Source: Tricholoma matsutake
Lineage: Eukaryota > Basidiomycota > Agaricomycetes > Agaricales > Tricholomataceae
Length of the DNA stretch: 64,000 bases
NCBI GenBank assembly: GCA_026075535.2
Contig: AP026539.1
Coordinates: 6,138,001-6,202,000 of the forward strand
Direction: 5' to 3'
Shown: one piece after another, positions 43,901-54,879 of the stretch
Layout: the number at the start of each line of letters is the position of its first letter
How positions within the stretch are numbered: position 1 is the first letter of the stretch
Position numbers and translations under genes: made by a program
Notes under the pieces: generated by a model
Database searches by the model: none
What the model saw: the letters and a program-made list of their open reading frames with translations, nothing else
What the model was told of the DNA's origin: nothing

Positions 43901-44599
43901 TCAGAAGGTGCTGGGGCGGCTGGCAACAAATGTCGAGCGAGCCTTCGTGATGCGATGAGGCAGAGGGAATTTGAGGTTGGGAACAAGCAACTGCTTGATG
44001 TAGGGCCGGCGCACATCCTCGGTCTTCTCGATCTCCACAACACGAATGACCTTATAGAAATGTGAGCACAAGGCCGATGGTACAACAGACAAGATACATA
44101 CGTGGATGGACCGGAAGCGAGCACGGTGCCTAGCAGCCATGTCTTGATAAAGGCTCTTGACAGCATCAGCCCTCGAAAGTTCACGGAACTCCTTGTACAT
44201 GTTGTGGGTTCCAGAACGCGAGTCGTATCGCAACCAGATACCGAAGTTTTTCACCTTCAAAGGCTTCTTTTCGTGGATCTACAATTGAAGGATTGCAACG
44301 ACCATCAGCAATCCCATTCCGCCTGCCTCTTGAGGGCTGCAAGGGACATCTACGGATTATACATACAATGGTGACACCAATGATCTCTCCACTGGCCTTC
44401 TTGACCTTTTTCAGTTGCCTGAACGATCATTAGATATGTTGGGCAGAAAGGAGATGAGAACGCACCTCAGGAAATACCAGAAGCGCGACTTCGCGACAAC
44501 CTCGTTAGGTGCGAAGATGCGCATACGGTAGATTTTAGGAGTAGGATCCACCTCTGTGGGCAAATGACGTCCGACCACCTGATACTCGTGAAGACCCAT
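43901..44599 (-). CDS. RPL20: 60S ribosomal protein eL20 (RPL20/L18a)
   Basis: A component of the large cytoplasmic ribosomal subunit. Four exons (44466-44599, 44367-44418, 44102-44278, 43901-44050) with introns of 47, 88 and 51 nt join without stops to 170 residues, close to the yeast length of about 172. Hallmarks: [99 protein letters not shown] and the C-terminal [11 protein letters not shown]. The start is the ATG at 44599 (MGLHEYQ); many fungi have a slightly different first few residues, so a tiny upstream exon is possible. It is intact, with no CpG-decay stops, unlike its transposon neighbours. Confidence 0.95.
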
Positions 44600-45379
44600 T
44601 TTATCTTGAAGGAGCAAAATTCCAGTCAGTGAACTCAACAACAACGGAAATGCATTCTTGTACGGTTATCAAGATGCGCTTTGATGAATCCATCCCAGGA
44701 CAGTCGCCCGTGGGACTGAAAGCGACAAGCACTTGATCCCAAACGTGCAAAGAATGCTAATTTGATGCAAGGGAGGACTCACGATATCGATTTGCGCTTT
44801 CTTGAGGGATGGACGGTGTCTTGTCCTGTCTGTGTGAAGCAAGGTTTGGTTTATTTGGTGTTATTACCAAATCCTTCCAGCGGAAACGGCCGGACACTGA
44901 TACACAAGTGTACCAACTCTGCACCATACAGTCACTTTGATTTTTCGTTCCATTGATATCCGATATGTGCTTGACTGGTAAGTTACTCGTTCTCGAGTGT
45001 TCTTTTCATGATGGTTCAAATTTATAATTATCTACATTGTCCAACTTGATTTCGAAATCTCGATTGACGATACCACATCGCTCGCTGAACTTTCAAATTT
45101 CACCCGGCTCTGCTTCTGAGTAAGGTTCATGATCATTTACTCATTTTCTAGGAGCGGCCTGGGCGAACCAGGACCAATAACCGTCTCAGTCATGCAGTAA
45201 CAAGTACTTAAAGTGTACGCTGCAGTTCAATTCCTTACTCCCGCTTGCAACCGTGCGATCCCACCTTCCGAGAAACTGGTGCCCCGTTTGGTGGTCGCCT
45301 ACTACTTGTCAGTGCGCTGAATGTCGGATTTATGTTAACGTGCTGACAAACCATTCCCTTTCAGGCAAGCACATCCCAC
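44600..45379. promoter_or_regulatory. Intergenic between eL20 and the dioxygenase
   Basis: This 780-base region is divergent and must hold the promoters of eL20 (-) and the dioxygenase (+). No coding segment is convincing. Short open frames at 44762-44956 and 45253-45486 have no family resemblance. A possible upstream non-coding exon ending near 45250-45365 cannot be excluded. Confidence 0.35.
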
Positions 45380-46926
45380 ATGCTTACAACGGCCTTTCAC
45401 GGACGATACCTTCCTCTCAATTCTTCCCACGAGACCATGTATCCAGCTCAATATCCTATCAACGCAGCGCTCAACGCGCGCTCTGAAGGTGATCAACATG
45501 TTTCAGATGTAGTACAGACAATGAACTCTGAGACCATCACGAGCATCGTACACGCCGCGAACTCAAATTGTTGGTCCAGTTTTTTTCCTATGCTTCTGCT
45601 AGGAACTAAACATGGGGATGATAGGCCAGGATGAGCGGATGAAGTTCATTCTAAATAACTTAGTACGTCTCGTGCAAGTTCTTCTCTTAAGACTTTCTTG
45701 CTTATTCATATCTAGGTCAGTCACCTGCATGACTTTATACGAGAAACATCGGTAACTACCGAGGAGTGGATGTACGTTTGAAGTCCTCTCATCCATTCAA
45801 TGGCTTGACATGCGATCAGGACTGGCATCCAGTTCCTAACGGAGTGCGGGAAGAAGTGTAGTGACATACGTCAAGGTGAATCTCAACGGTCTGTAATGTT
45901 GTGATCCTTCTTGATGCTTGTATGTTCTTTGAACCAGAATTCATCTTGCTTTCTGATGTTCTTGGTGTCTCCACATTGATCGACTCATTGAACAATGCCA
46001 AACCGCCTGGAGCCACGGAATCAACAGTGCTCGGACCTTTTTTTACTGAGGATGCACACGATGGTACGCTCATTGCTATCTATCGTCTTGCAGCCAGCCT
46101 TACCTCGACATGATAGTTGCCAATGGAGGCTCTATCGCATCTGAAGGCAAGGGTGATTACATGTTTGTTGAAGGACGCGTGATGGACACCAAAGGAAATC
46201 CTATCGCTGATGCTGTTATTGATACGTGGGAGACTGATGGACTCGGGTTGTACGATAACCAGGTGAGATGACATCCCCTTCATAATCATCCTTGTATTGA
46301 TCGAGCATATGCAGTATGCCGATCGAAAGGAACCAGATTGTAGGGGCCGATTACGCTCAGCAGAAGATGGATCCTACTCCTTCCGAGCGGTAGTGTGCGT
46401 ACAGCGAACCCGGGTGCATGATCGTCCTGTTGCTGATATTGCTCAACTTCAGGCCGGTTGGATACCCAATTCCGAATGATGGTCCCGTCGGTGTCCTTTT
46501 GGACAAACTAGGCAGACCTGTTTTCAGGCCCGCGCACTTGCATATGATGATCGACGTCAGCGTTCACATACCTCTCTATCCACACGGATTGCTACTGATA
46601 GGATCCTTTCCTGCTGGATATATAGGCCCTAGGTTACGAGAAACTTGTAACGACTCTGTTCTTTAGGGGCAAGTATTTGACGAGCGATGCTGTTTTTAGT
46701 GTACGTTCTTCCCTGATCGTCGTATGTATGTTCGCATCCAGTCTTTCTAAAGACTAACCAGCTTACTGTGCAGGATCCCGAAGTTGTCACAGATGAAGTG
46801 ATTACGAAAGCCCGTGGGTTTAAAGAATCAAAGTCCCACCTTTTGCTGAAGCAGGACTTGGTCCTAGCGACACTGGAAGAGGGTAAGGAAGCGCGAAAGG
46901 TCGCAATGCACGCGGTTGCGGCGTAG
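45380..46926 (+). CDS. Intradiol ring-cleavage dioxygenase (catechol/hydroxyquinol 1,2-dioxygenase type)
   Basis: This enzyme would open catechol or hydroxyquinol rings between the two hydroxyls, using non-haem Fe(III), in aromatic degradation via 3-oxoadipate. Ten exons (45380-45569, 45625-45662, 45716-45771, 45820-45875, 45938-46063, 46117-46262, 46315-46394, 46453-46555, 46626-46700, 46774-46926) join to 340 residues with all nine junctions GT-AG and in frame. Landmarks: LHDFIRE..TTEEWMTGIQFLTECGKKCSD, EFILLSDVLGVSTLIDS, ESTVLGPFF, DTWETDGLGLYDNQYADR, PVGYPIPNDGPVG and RPAHLHMMI. The Fe ligands would be the Tyr of DNQYADR, the Tyr of VGYPIP and the His pair of RPAHLH. Hydroxyquinol versus catechol preference is not decidable here. 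It is apparently intact. Confidence 0.92.
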
Positions 46927-47965
46927 CACGTGTTGTAACATATCAACAAGACCCCTGAAGGTTCACCCAAATGCATGATCTAGTTTCGCCCAATTTTATC
47001 CGGACAGGTTTGGGCGGTTTTTATCCGGAAAAAGCGTCCAAATTGCCCAGTTTTTATCCGCACCAGACCTCAGCCATCTGCTAAAATCACTTTTTTCCTC
47101 TTCGCTGCGCGGGAAACGATGCCTTAGAGCTAGACATCATTAGACTGACGTGGTACACAGTACAGGTACTGCATAGGATGCATATAAGTAAGACATTTCA
47201 GGAAGCAATGCCGTCATCGAGAAAAGCTGCCTTTGCGAAGTTTGTTGTGGTTTCAAGCAGGTGGTCATATTATGTCGGTAATTCTGGTAGAACATCCTGG
47301 TGATTTGTAGGATATGTTCGCCTGTTTCCTATCCATTCACTCTCGTCAAACTGATGTGGGTTGACCAGATCGAGGACATCACCAGGGTTGGCCATGACGA
47401 GTTTGGCAGGTGTGAGATGAACAATGGGAATGATGTCAAGGCTGGGCCGAGTGTCGGGATTGACGCACTGCTAAGGGATTTTTTCATTAGACCACCTCAG
47501 CAATCCTGGTCAAAGTGGAACTGAACGACTGAAAAATGTCCAGTTAGTCCCAGTTTGCTGAGCCTCCAGGACCTCACTTGACACTCACAATGGTGTCAGG
47601 AGTTTCTAGTACCTTTACTGCCTCCCTTGACACTTCCACCTGCCTGTGTTGAAATTTGGTGAATCTTTGGCAGAATAGCAGGACACTGTCACACATGTTC
47701 AACACCTGTTTTGGCTCTATCTTTGGCTCTTCAGCTTTCTCTGACTATTCTATTGTTAGTTGCCCCACAATACCATAATGTTTGCAAGAGGGCAGCTAGC
47801 AATATACTTGGTGAGGACACTTCTTGATCTTGTACTGCCACCTCTTATTAAACTCCCATGGCCAAATAGGCTGTAGGAATGTGAAGGTTGATGCACACAA
47901 ACATAGAATAGTGTAGAACTACACTTCTAATAACCACAGCCACCCATACCTCACCATAATACTAC
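46927..47965. other. Intergenic, nothing recognised
   Basis: Right edge of the host island. 46985-47060 has repeated GTTTTTATCCGG and CCAATTTTATCCGG motifs, possibly a decayed short element. The open frame 47300-47524 has no resemblance to known families. Sequence becomes transposon-like from about 47530. Confidence 0.4.
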
Positions 47966-49240
47966 TATGACACAACCACTAGCACCAAGACTGAAAAGTA
48001 GTATTGCCACAATGAGGAAGACCAGAAAAGATTTAGAGGAAGCAGAAAGGCTATCCACAGATGTGCAGAACAAGGAACAAGCCTTGACATTCCTATGCCT
48101 ATGCACGAAAGAGTATCTAGTCCTGGTGAGTCTGTCAACTTATTAAACTTATCATATGTTCTACTGCAAGTCACACATGGAGCCACAAAAATGCTGAAAC
48201 TGGGATCAGAGGTGGCCTTTTTAATGGCTGACACTGGCATCTAACAAATAGTGGAAGAGGTATCAACTGCAGTTAAAGAACAGCTAACAGAACAGATTGA
48301 ACTCTATAATGTGCAGGTAGATTCCATGAGAGACACTGTGGAACATGTAATGAAAGCTGCAAACACCATAACAGAGAACATGGGCAAGTTTAAGGACAAA
48401 TTCTAAGAAACAACAGAGAAACTAGTGCATGCAGCTCAAGAAGGCACCAGACACAGACAACACACCACTTCAGACCTCATCTTACACACCACACACTTAT
48501 GCAACAGTTGCACAACAAAACATACCTGCAACACACTTGACAGTCATTACTCAAGGAGAGATGAGCGGCAAACAAATGCTACTGCAGAAAGACCCAAAAA
48601 CTAAGGACAGCTTGCTACATCAAGTTACAGAGAAAGAATTGGTTGTCAAAGCCAACATGACAGTTGACTTAATGGGAGTTGAAGCAGAGGACTGACCCAA
48701 GGACACCAGATTCATTGGGGGAAAAGAGAATGAGGAACAGCAGTATACTATATCAGCTCTGGGCTCAAAGGACACAGCAGACTGGCTGAAGAAACCCGAT
48801 GTCCAGAAAACCTTCATGGCAACACATCAAACATCCAAAACCAGCTCTTCTATACACTAGTCAAATTTGTTTCAACAACCTTTGAAGTCAGCTCAGACTT
48901 TGTTCATGCACACATTGAAGATGATAGTGGAATTGCCACTGCTTCCATTGCATATTCCAAATACTTGAAACCACCACACCTCTACAGCACATCACAGAAA
49001 GCCCATATCATTGTCAGATCCACAAATTGCCAAGTGGCAAATCACACCATTGAACATGGCATCTTCATTGAAGGCAAATCAGTCACAGTACAGAAGCTGC
49101 TACCAGAACCAAAGTGATGCCTGAAGTGCCAGAAGTTTGAACACCTTGCAGCAAAATGCAAAGCAACAATAGATATATGTACAAGATGTGGAGGAAGACA
49201 TTGCACAAACCTGTGTGTCGCAAATGTTGCCAACAAGGAG
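47966..49240 (+). pseudogene. LINE ORF1 (gag-like) remnant
   Basis: It resembles ORF1 proteins of basidiomycete non-LTR retrotransposons. A coiled-coil-like start (RKTRKDLEEAERLSTDVQNK, 48018-48075), then TYATVAQQNIPATHLTVITQ and the conserved QMLLQKDPKTKDSLLHQVTE..VKANMTVDLMG (48500-48680), FIGGKENEEQQYTISALGSKDTA, and two CCHC-type knuckles: CLKCQKFEHLAAKC (about 49119-49160) and CTRCGGRHCTNLC (about 49180-49215). Multiple stops and frame changes are present. The reverse transcriptase ORF that should follow is absent; the sequence ends where the Helitron begins. Confidence 0.7.
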
Positions 49241-49486
49241 ATGGTGAGTGATCGGGCTGATGGACTGTTATTCCCACTACTTTAGTAGTGGGTTTTAGGG
49301 TTGGATGAACAATGAGATGCAAATGCCTGATGCAAAACACTTATGTGTTCAGTTCTCATTGGCTCTCAATCACCTGATTTGGATTGATAAGTGGTTTTCA
49401 TAAGCAATCCATGGATTTTGTCTCTGATCACGTCGCATTGCCTCTGATCATGTGTAAATATTTTCTCGACCTCAACTTCATTGAAT

Positions 49487-50549
49487 CTGTCTACGTATAC
49501 CATCATGTCCACTGCTCATATCCTTGGCAAATCAGTACCGGCTATTTTTGACAATCAGCAACCTACTTGCAGAATTTCTTGGCGCTTTGCTTTGCTGTTA
49601 AAGATCCCTGAGTCGATGGAAAATGTCTCATTGCCTGTGAATGCCAATATGGGGAGTGGAAAATTTACCTCTGTGGTCAAGTTGAATGTTGACGAACAGT
49701 TAACTTCTGAACTGGTGCTTGGGAAAGATTGGATTTCATATTATCAAGAATATGCCATTTCTGAAGGCGTGATAAGCCCTATCTGTCCTCAAAATGAACA
49801 ATGGTCAGAAAATGCAGGTGCATCGGTTCATTGTTTTCTCGCCATAACATTTTAAAAGTTGTACAATTGCAGATGTTCATAGACCTATGCATGAACCTGT
49901 GGAACACCCTGATTATGAATTTGAATGCGACTATCCAATGATCGCTATCAACCCGTCGCCATCCGCTTCAAGTTCTATGTTGATTTCCAAAAATCTCCCA
50001 ATAATTCATGAAATATTATTAAATCCTGCATGTTCACTTTATTCTGGAGTTCGCTGTTCTGAATCAGAAGCTTTGCTCGTGTCTCATGGAATTCCTGTAT
50101 GTGAAAATGACTTTCATGCCTCTCTTATGGCCATTATCCATCATCTTGTAAACGGACCTTGTGTCTATCATTCCAATGACAGATGTCAATCCATTGTAGA
50201 AAGAAATGATGCTTCCAATCTCTCGTTAGCTATTTCTGATCAAATTCTGAAAGCTCCTCTTGATATCCTTCAAGTGATATGTAGTAGTCTTGGATATTCT
50301 TATAAGTCTGCTCTTGTTGAGTGTTCTCAGCTAATACATTGGTTGCAAGCACGACATTGTTCCTTACAAGAAAATGTGCATCCAAGCTTTCAAACATTAT
50401 TCGACAGATTTGAAAAGTTCTCAAGACCAGAAGTGTTAGCTATTGCTGCCAGTCACAGCTTATCTCCTCTGGGCACAGTACACAATATCAAGAGTTTGGT
50501 GGTTGCTCAGACTGTCCCAGTGCTTCCTCCAGCATGCGTGAAACTGTGA
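49487..50549 (+). pseudogene. Helitron accessory ORFs: retropepsin-like and SAP-like segments
   Basis: First segment (49487-49855): GKSVPAIFDNQQPTCRISWR ... FTSVVKLNVDEQL.SELVLGKDWISYY. The order (putative catalytic loop, then hydrophobic strand, then LGxDW) resembles retropepsin-like proteins, but no D-S/T-G is present. Second segment (49887-50549): PLDILQVICSSLGYSYKSAL and SRPEVLAIAASHSLSPLGTVHNIKSLVV, resembling short SAP-like helical motifs seen in other mushroom Helitron-associated proteins. Neither function is established. The segments lie directly upstream of the DUF6570-like region. Confidence 0.45.
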
Positions 50550-50879
50550 GAAGATTGTCCATCTGAGTTGTTGCAGATACCTGATAACCAGAACAAGCTC
50601 TGCATCTTTTTTTTATCTCAAATAGGTAGCAATGTTCATCATTGGCCTCTATGTTGGTTGCTTCAATTGTACAACATACAACATGATCCTAAATCTTCGA
50701 CCAGTGTTCTCCGCTGTTGTTTGAAGCACTATGTAAATGGTCTTTGGAAAGGAAAATCAGTGAATGGACAACCTTGTCATACTTTTCCATCAACAAGCTC
50801 CAGGATGACTCATATTTGAGAAAATTGGCCACAGATGGTACCGCAAACATTAAAAGATAAGATCACTCAGTTGTTTTGA

Positions 50880-51719
50880 TTGGAGACTTCTAGCCATGCT
50901 CTTCAGAATGTGACATGCTCATGCTGTGTGGAATCACACCCAGTATCAGATTGTGAATGGTTCTCTGCTAACTCTGTAGATCTGAACTGCTTTTGTGGCT
51001 CAGATAATCAATCTCATCCTGCTCAGTCTGAAATCCATCCTAATTTTGCAATACCTCATCCATTCACTACAGGGATTCTGAGAAATGCGCTGCTGGATCC
51101 ATCAGGTGTGCATCAAGTGGATCGAATGCAGGTTGATGATGGTCATGATGGAGATGATACAGCATACAAACTCAATCTTTGTTCATCGTGTTGGAACTTA
51201 GTTAAAAACCACAAGCTGCCTGCCCTTGTGCTAGCAAACCACACCACTCTTGGATCAGTACCTTCTGAATTACAAGATTTGACGTTGATCGAAGAATCCA
51301 TGATCGCTCTGTGTCACACAAAATGTTGGATTGTTCAATTAAGTGAGCAAGACTCTAATCTCACCTTTCCCCAAACTCAATGAGGGTTTCATGGCAACAT
51401 AATCATCTATCCTCAGCAGCCTCAATGAGTGGCCACAGTGCTTCCACCCTCCGTACAAGAAATCACATCACCTATATGTGTCATCTTCATTGGCTCAACT
51501 CCTCCTTCTCATGAATGGCTTCGCAATAAAGCAAAACCTCTTGCAGTATGTGCTCACAAAGTTCAAGAAGCATTGATATGGCTAAAAGCCCATAATCCAT
51601 TGTATGCTGACATCAACATCAACTACAATGTCTTAAACAGCTTGCCAACGAATGACCTTCTACCGTTTCATGTAGAGCATGTACAATCACACACAGAAGA
51701 CGATGTTCTAACCTCATGA
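50880..51719 (+). pseudogene. Helitron DUF6570-like segment
   Basis: Cys-rich start CSCCVESHPVSDCEWF, then LNLCSSCWNLVKNHKLPALV and ANHTTLGSVPSELQDLTLIE, followed after a break at 51381 by ICVIFIGSTPPSHEWLRNKA and EALIWLKAHNPLYADININY. I recognise this run from Helitron proteins of mushrooms (DUF6570). It is expected to be the N-terminal part of the large Rep-helicase protein. A stop and frame change near 51380-51430 and another at 51717 break it. Confidence 0.7.
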
Positions 51720-51918
51720 TACGATGATCTCACACCTTCTGCAACGCCAACTGTGCATCAGCAGCTGCCTCCCAATGCAGAAATAGCATTCAAAAAGTTG
51801 GTAATATCTGATATGATATATCGATGGTCATGCGTCTTCTAATGAGCTGCAAGCACTGGCATTATCACACATCCAGAAGAAGGGAGGCTATCTCCAAATT
51901 TCTCATGAACCCAATCCA

Positions 51919-52474
51919 TAGGGCATGGCACGGGTATGGGTAACACCATGTGTTTCTGGTCACAGGTATGCATGGGTATGGGTATGGGTATGGGATTGCC
52001 ATACCAAGGCAACACCGTACCCTTTTCCACGGTGTTATGGGTATGTGCGGGTATGCTGGTACCCAGATTTTGGTCAGGTGAGTGATCATCTGTGTTGAAA
52101 TTTTGACTTTTTAATGACATATCATGGGAAAAACCCACAAGTCATGGTGACCTGACTCGTGTGTTTACCCCCTGTGATGAGATGCAAACATCTTTTTCAG
52201 CAAATTTCTATCAAATATCATGAAAAATAACAATAAAAAATTTGGGGTACTTTTTGATGACATATCGCAGGAAAACCCCCATGAGAAGATGCAAACATCT
52301 TTTTCAGCAATTTCCTATCAAATATAATGAAAAATATCAATACCCATGAATAACCATGGGTAACCCACAAAAACCTGTGGTAACACCGTACCCCTACCTG
52401 TGCAGGTACAGTGTTCATGGGTATGGGTAGGGGTATAAGAAAATATACCCGAGGGTTACCCATGCCGTGCCCTA
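51919..52474. mobile_element. hAT MITE with perfect 8-bp target duplication
   Basis: This 556-bp non-coding element has inverted ends TAGGGCATGGCACGGGTA and (complement) TAGGGCACGGCATGGGTA. CCAATCCA flanks it exactly on both sides (51911-51918, 52475-52482). Excision in silico at the duplication continues the Helitron reading frame (HEPNP to ENESV). The interior holds many GGGTATGGG repeats and a tandem duplication of about 60 bp (GATGCAAACATCTTTTTCAG at 52184 and 52288). No parent transposase with these ends lies in the window. Confidence 0.93.
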
Positions 52475-53261
52475 CCAATCCAGAAAACGAGTCTGTTAAT
52501 CCTCGACTGTTTCCCAAATTGTATCCGACATTGTACCCATTTGGAGTTGGTGGACCCGAGGATCCAAGACACAAAGAACCAATATTGTTTAAGCGGCATA
52601 TTAAGCATTTCCTGAACTTGTCAGATCGCAGATCTCAAGAGCACCCCTCATTTTTGTTCACAGCATTTAATATTATACAGAGACAGACATTGCTATTACA
52701 CACCAGCTTGAAGACAAAGTGCAGAAATTTCTCATCTGTAGCAAACACATTTGCTGCTGCATCTCCAGATGTTATTCATTGAGTCTTGGAAAGAGTTGTT
52801 TGAGGAGACTTCAAGACCGCATATGATGATGAGGAGCACCAAGTATTAAAGTTAATGCAAGAGGTTCATGTGATCAATAGCCATGTCCCAGGATCTTCTG
52901 CAGCACGCATAGACATGCGCAATCAGATTCATGTGATGATCACTCAGCTTGGAATGCCCACATTCTTTATAACCATCAATCCTGCTGATGTATACAACCC
53001 TCTCATAAATTTTTTGGCAGGTTCAGATATTGATATTGATCAGTTATTACCAGAGCAAGTACCTAACTATTGGGAACAAGTGCTCTTGGTCGCTCAAAAT
53101 CCAGCAGTGGCTGCCAAGTTTTTCAACATCTACATGAAGGCATTCATTCATACTCTGCTTGGTTGCAATGCTAATGGGGAACATTCAGAAGGAGGCATTT
53201 TCAGAGTTGTCAAAGGTTATTATGGATGTGTTGAAGCTCAAGGCAGAGGTCTTTACACTGT

Positions 53262-53514
53262 CACAAGGCCAGCCTCATAATTTCTCCTTTCTGAAATATA
53301 GTTAGAAATTCTTTGTGAAATATTATATTTGAGACTAAATTTCTACAAACAGAAATTCAAAAAATTACCCATTAGAAATACTGATTTTCAAAGTATATTT
53401 CTAATGGGTAATTTTTTAAATTTCTGTTTGTAGAAATTTAGTCTCAAATATAATATTTCACAAAGAATTTCTAACTATATTTCAGAAAGGAGAAATTATG
53501 AGGCTGGCCTTGTG
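53262..53514. mobile_element. Palindromic MITE with CACAAGG ends in the Helitron Rep
   Basis: The 253-bp element is a nearly perfect palindrome: arms of about 118 bp starting CACAAGGCCAGCCTCATAAT pair around a short loop near 53382-53398. TGT flanks both ends (53259-53261, 53515-53517), a 3-bp duplication that with CAC-type ends suggests CACTA-like mobilisation. The Rep coding sequence continues on the two sides, though one base out of register. It is strongly AT-rich compared with its host. Confidence 0.85.
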
Positions 53515-54879
53515 TGTCATATGCTGATATGGCTAGAGGGAGGACTGAATCCTGATGAAATTAAGAATTGAGTTCTGCAGGATGGCAGCTTTAAAATTCA
53601 CCTGTTGAACTTCTTAGAAGACTCCATATCTACATGTGTACCTGATGATCCTGACCCTACTCTAACAGTTCCATCATCAGTGCACCATCCATGTTCCATT
53701 CAGGGAATCAACCGAGGATGTCGAGCACAATCTTCATTTGCAGAGCACATTAAGGATCTCCATCATCTTGCTGAGCAATGTCAACATCATAGCCATTGGT
53801 CGACTTGTTATAAGTACTGCAAGGATTCAGAGAAAAAAGAATGCCAATTCGATCTCGACAAGCGCCATTGCTTATTGGAAAGTGTCGTGGACCTGGACAC
53901 AAGATTAATCTAAGATGATTGGATGGAATGGTGAATAATTTCAACAAGACAATCCTTGCTGCCATTTGCTGCAACATGGACATCAAATTTGTTGGTTCTG
54001 GTGAATCAGCTAAAGCGATCTTGTACTACATTATGGATTACATCTCTAAGGCTCAGCTGAAGGTGCATGTTGCTTATGCTGTGCTGGAAATGGCAGTTCG
54101 CAAATTAGGAGAGTATAATCCTTGGGATGATGAACTCACCATTCGAGCTAAGCGCATGTTGCAGAAATGTGCCCACGCCATGATTGCACACCAAGAATTA
54201 TCATCCATTCAAAACTGCCATCAACAGTGAAGATCCCAGTCCAGAGTGTTATCAAACCTCTCATGTTGACAATAAGGATCATTTACAAGACACAACATTA
54301 AACAAAGAAGACCAGGAGATACAAGGTGAAAATGATGAAGCTGATAGATCTGCTGATCTTGATGATGAATTACTGCCAGCAGATGTTCTTGAGCACAATG
54401 AGATAGGAATTTTGGTAGGAGATGGTGATGAGATTGTAGCACACTCATCACAACTCACTGATTATAAATGTCGATCCGACATTTTGCAGTCCTTGACACT
54501 ATGGGAGTTTTGCACTCAGACAGAGAAGGTTAAAGCAGCGAGAGTATCAGAAATTGCTGATTTAGAAGATGCAAACCTTGATGACATTCTCATGTTTCCA
54601 AACAAGACAAGACCCATCTACCGGTTTAAGACACCCCATGAAGAATGTTACATGCATGCATTGAAGATTATCCATTCAACTTCCTGATGAATTCCTGTGT
54701 TGATAGGATCAATTCCAAGATGAGACCGGTGAGAGATGTACGCAAGGTATTGTCATCTGATGTTGATTCTGTTCAAACCATGGTGAACTGCATTTGATTT
54801 TCAAACACCACAAGATTCATGGGAAACTGCATTTGACAATTTTGACAGGAGTACACTATGTTCAGACAAATTTAAGCAA

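Larger units (their letters stand above)
51872..54687 (+). pseudogene. Helitron Rep (HUH endonuclease) region
   Basis: Begins GGYLQISHE before the hAT MITE and continues after it with PENESVNPRLFPKLYPTLYP. The Helitron helicase-like N domain follows: MRNQIHVMITQLGMPTFFIT, NPADVYNPLINF (52915-53025) and KGYYGCVEAQGRG (53211-53248). The HUH-equivalent HCH is interrupted by the palindromic MITE; the downstream side reads CHMLIWLEGGLNPDEIKN. The Rep tyrosine motif YYIMDYISK (about 54028-54054) keeps Y-x3-Y-x2-K. It would nick and join DNA during rolling-circle transposition. Stops near 52781 and 53913, and the insertions, inactivate it. Confidence 0.8.

Noticed and set aside
53262..53514. Assembly artefact caused by an inverted read
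   Set aside because: Arms contain mismatches and a spacer, and TGT flanks both sides, which fits a transposon better; long reads should still confirm it.
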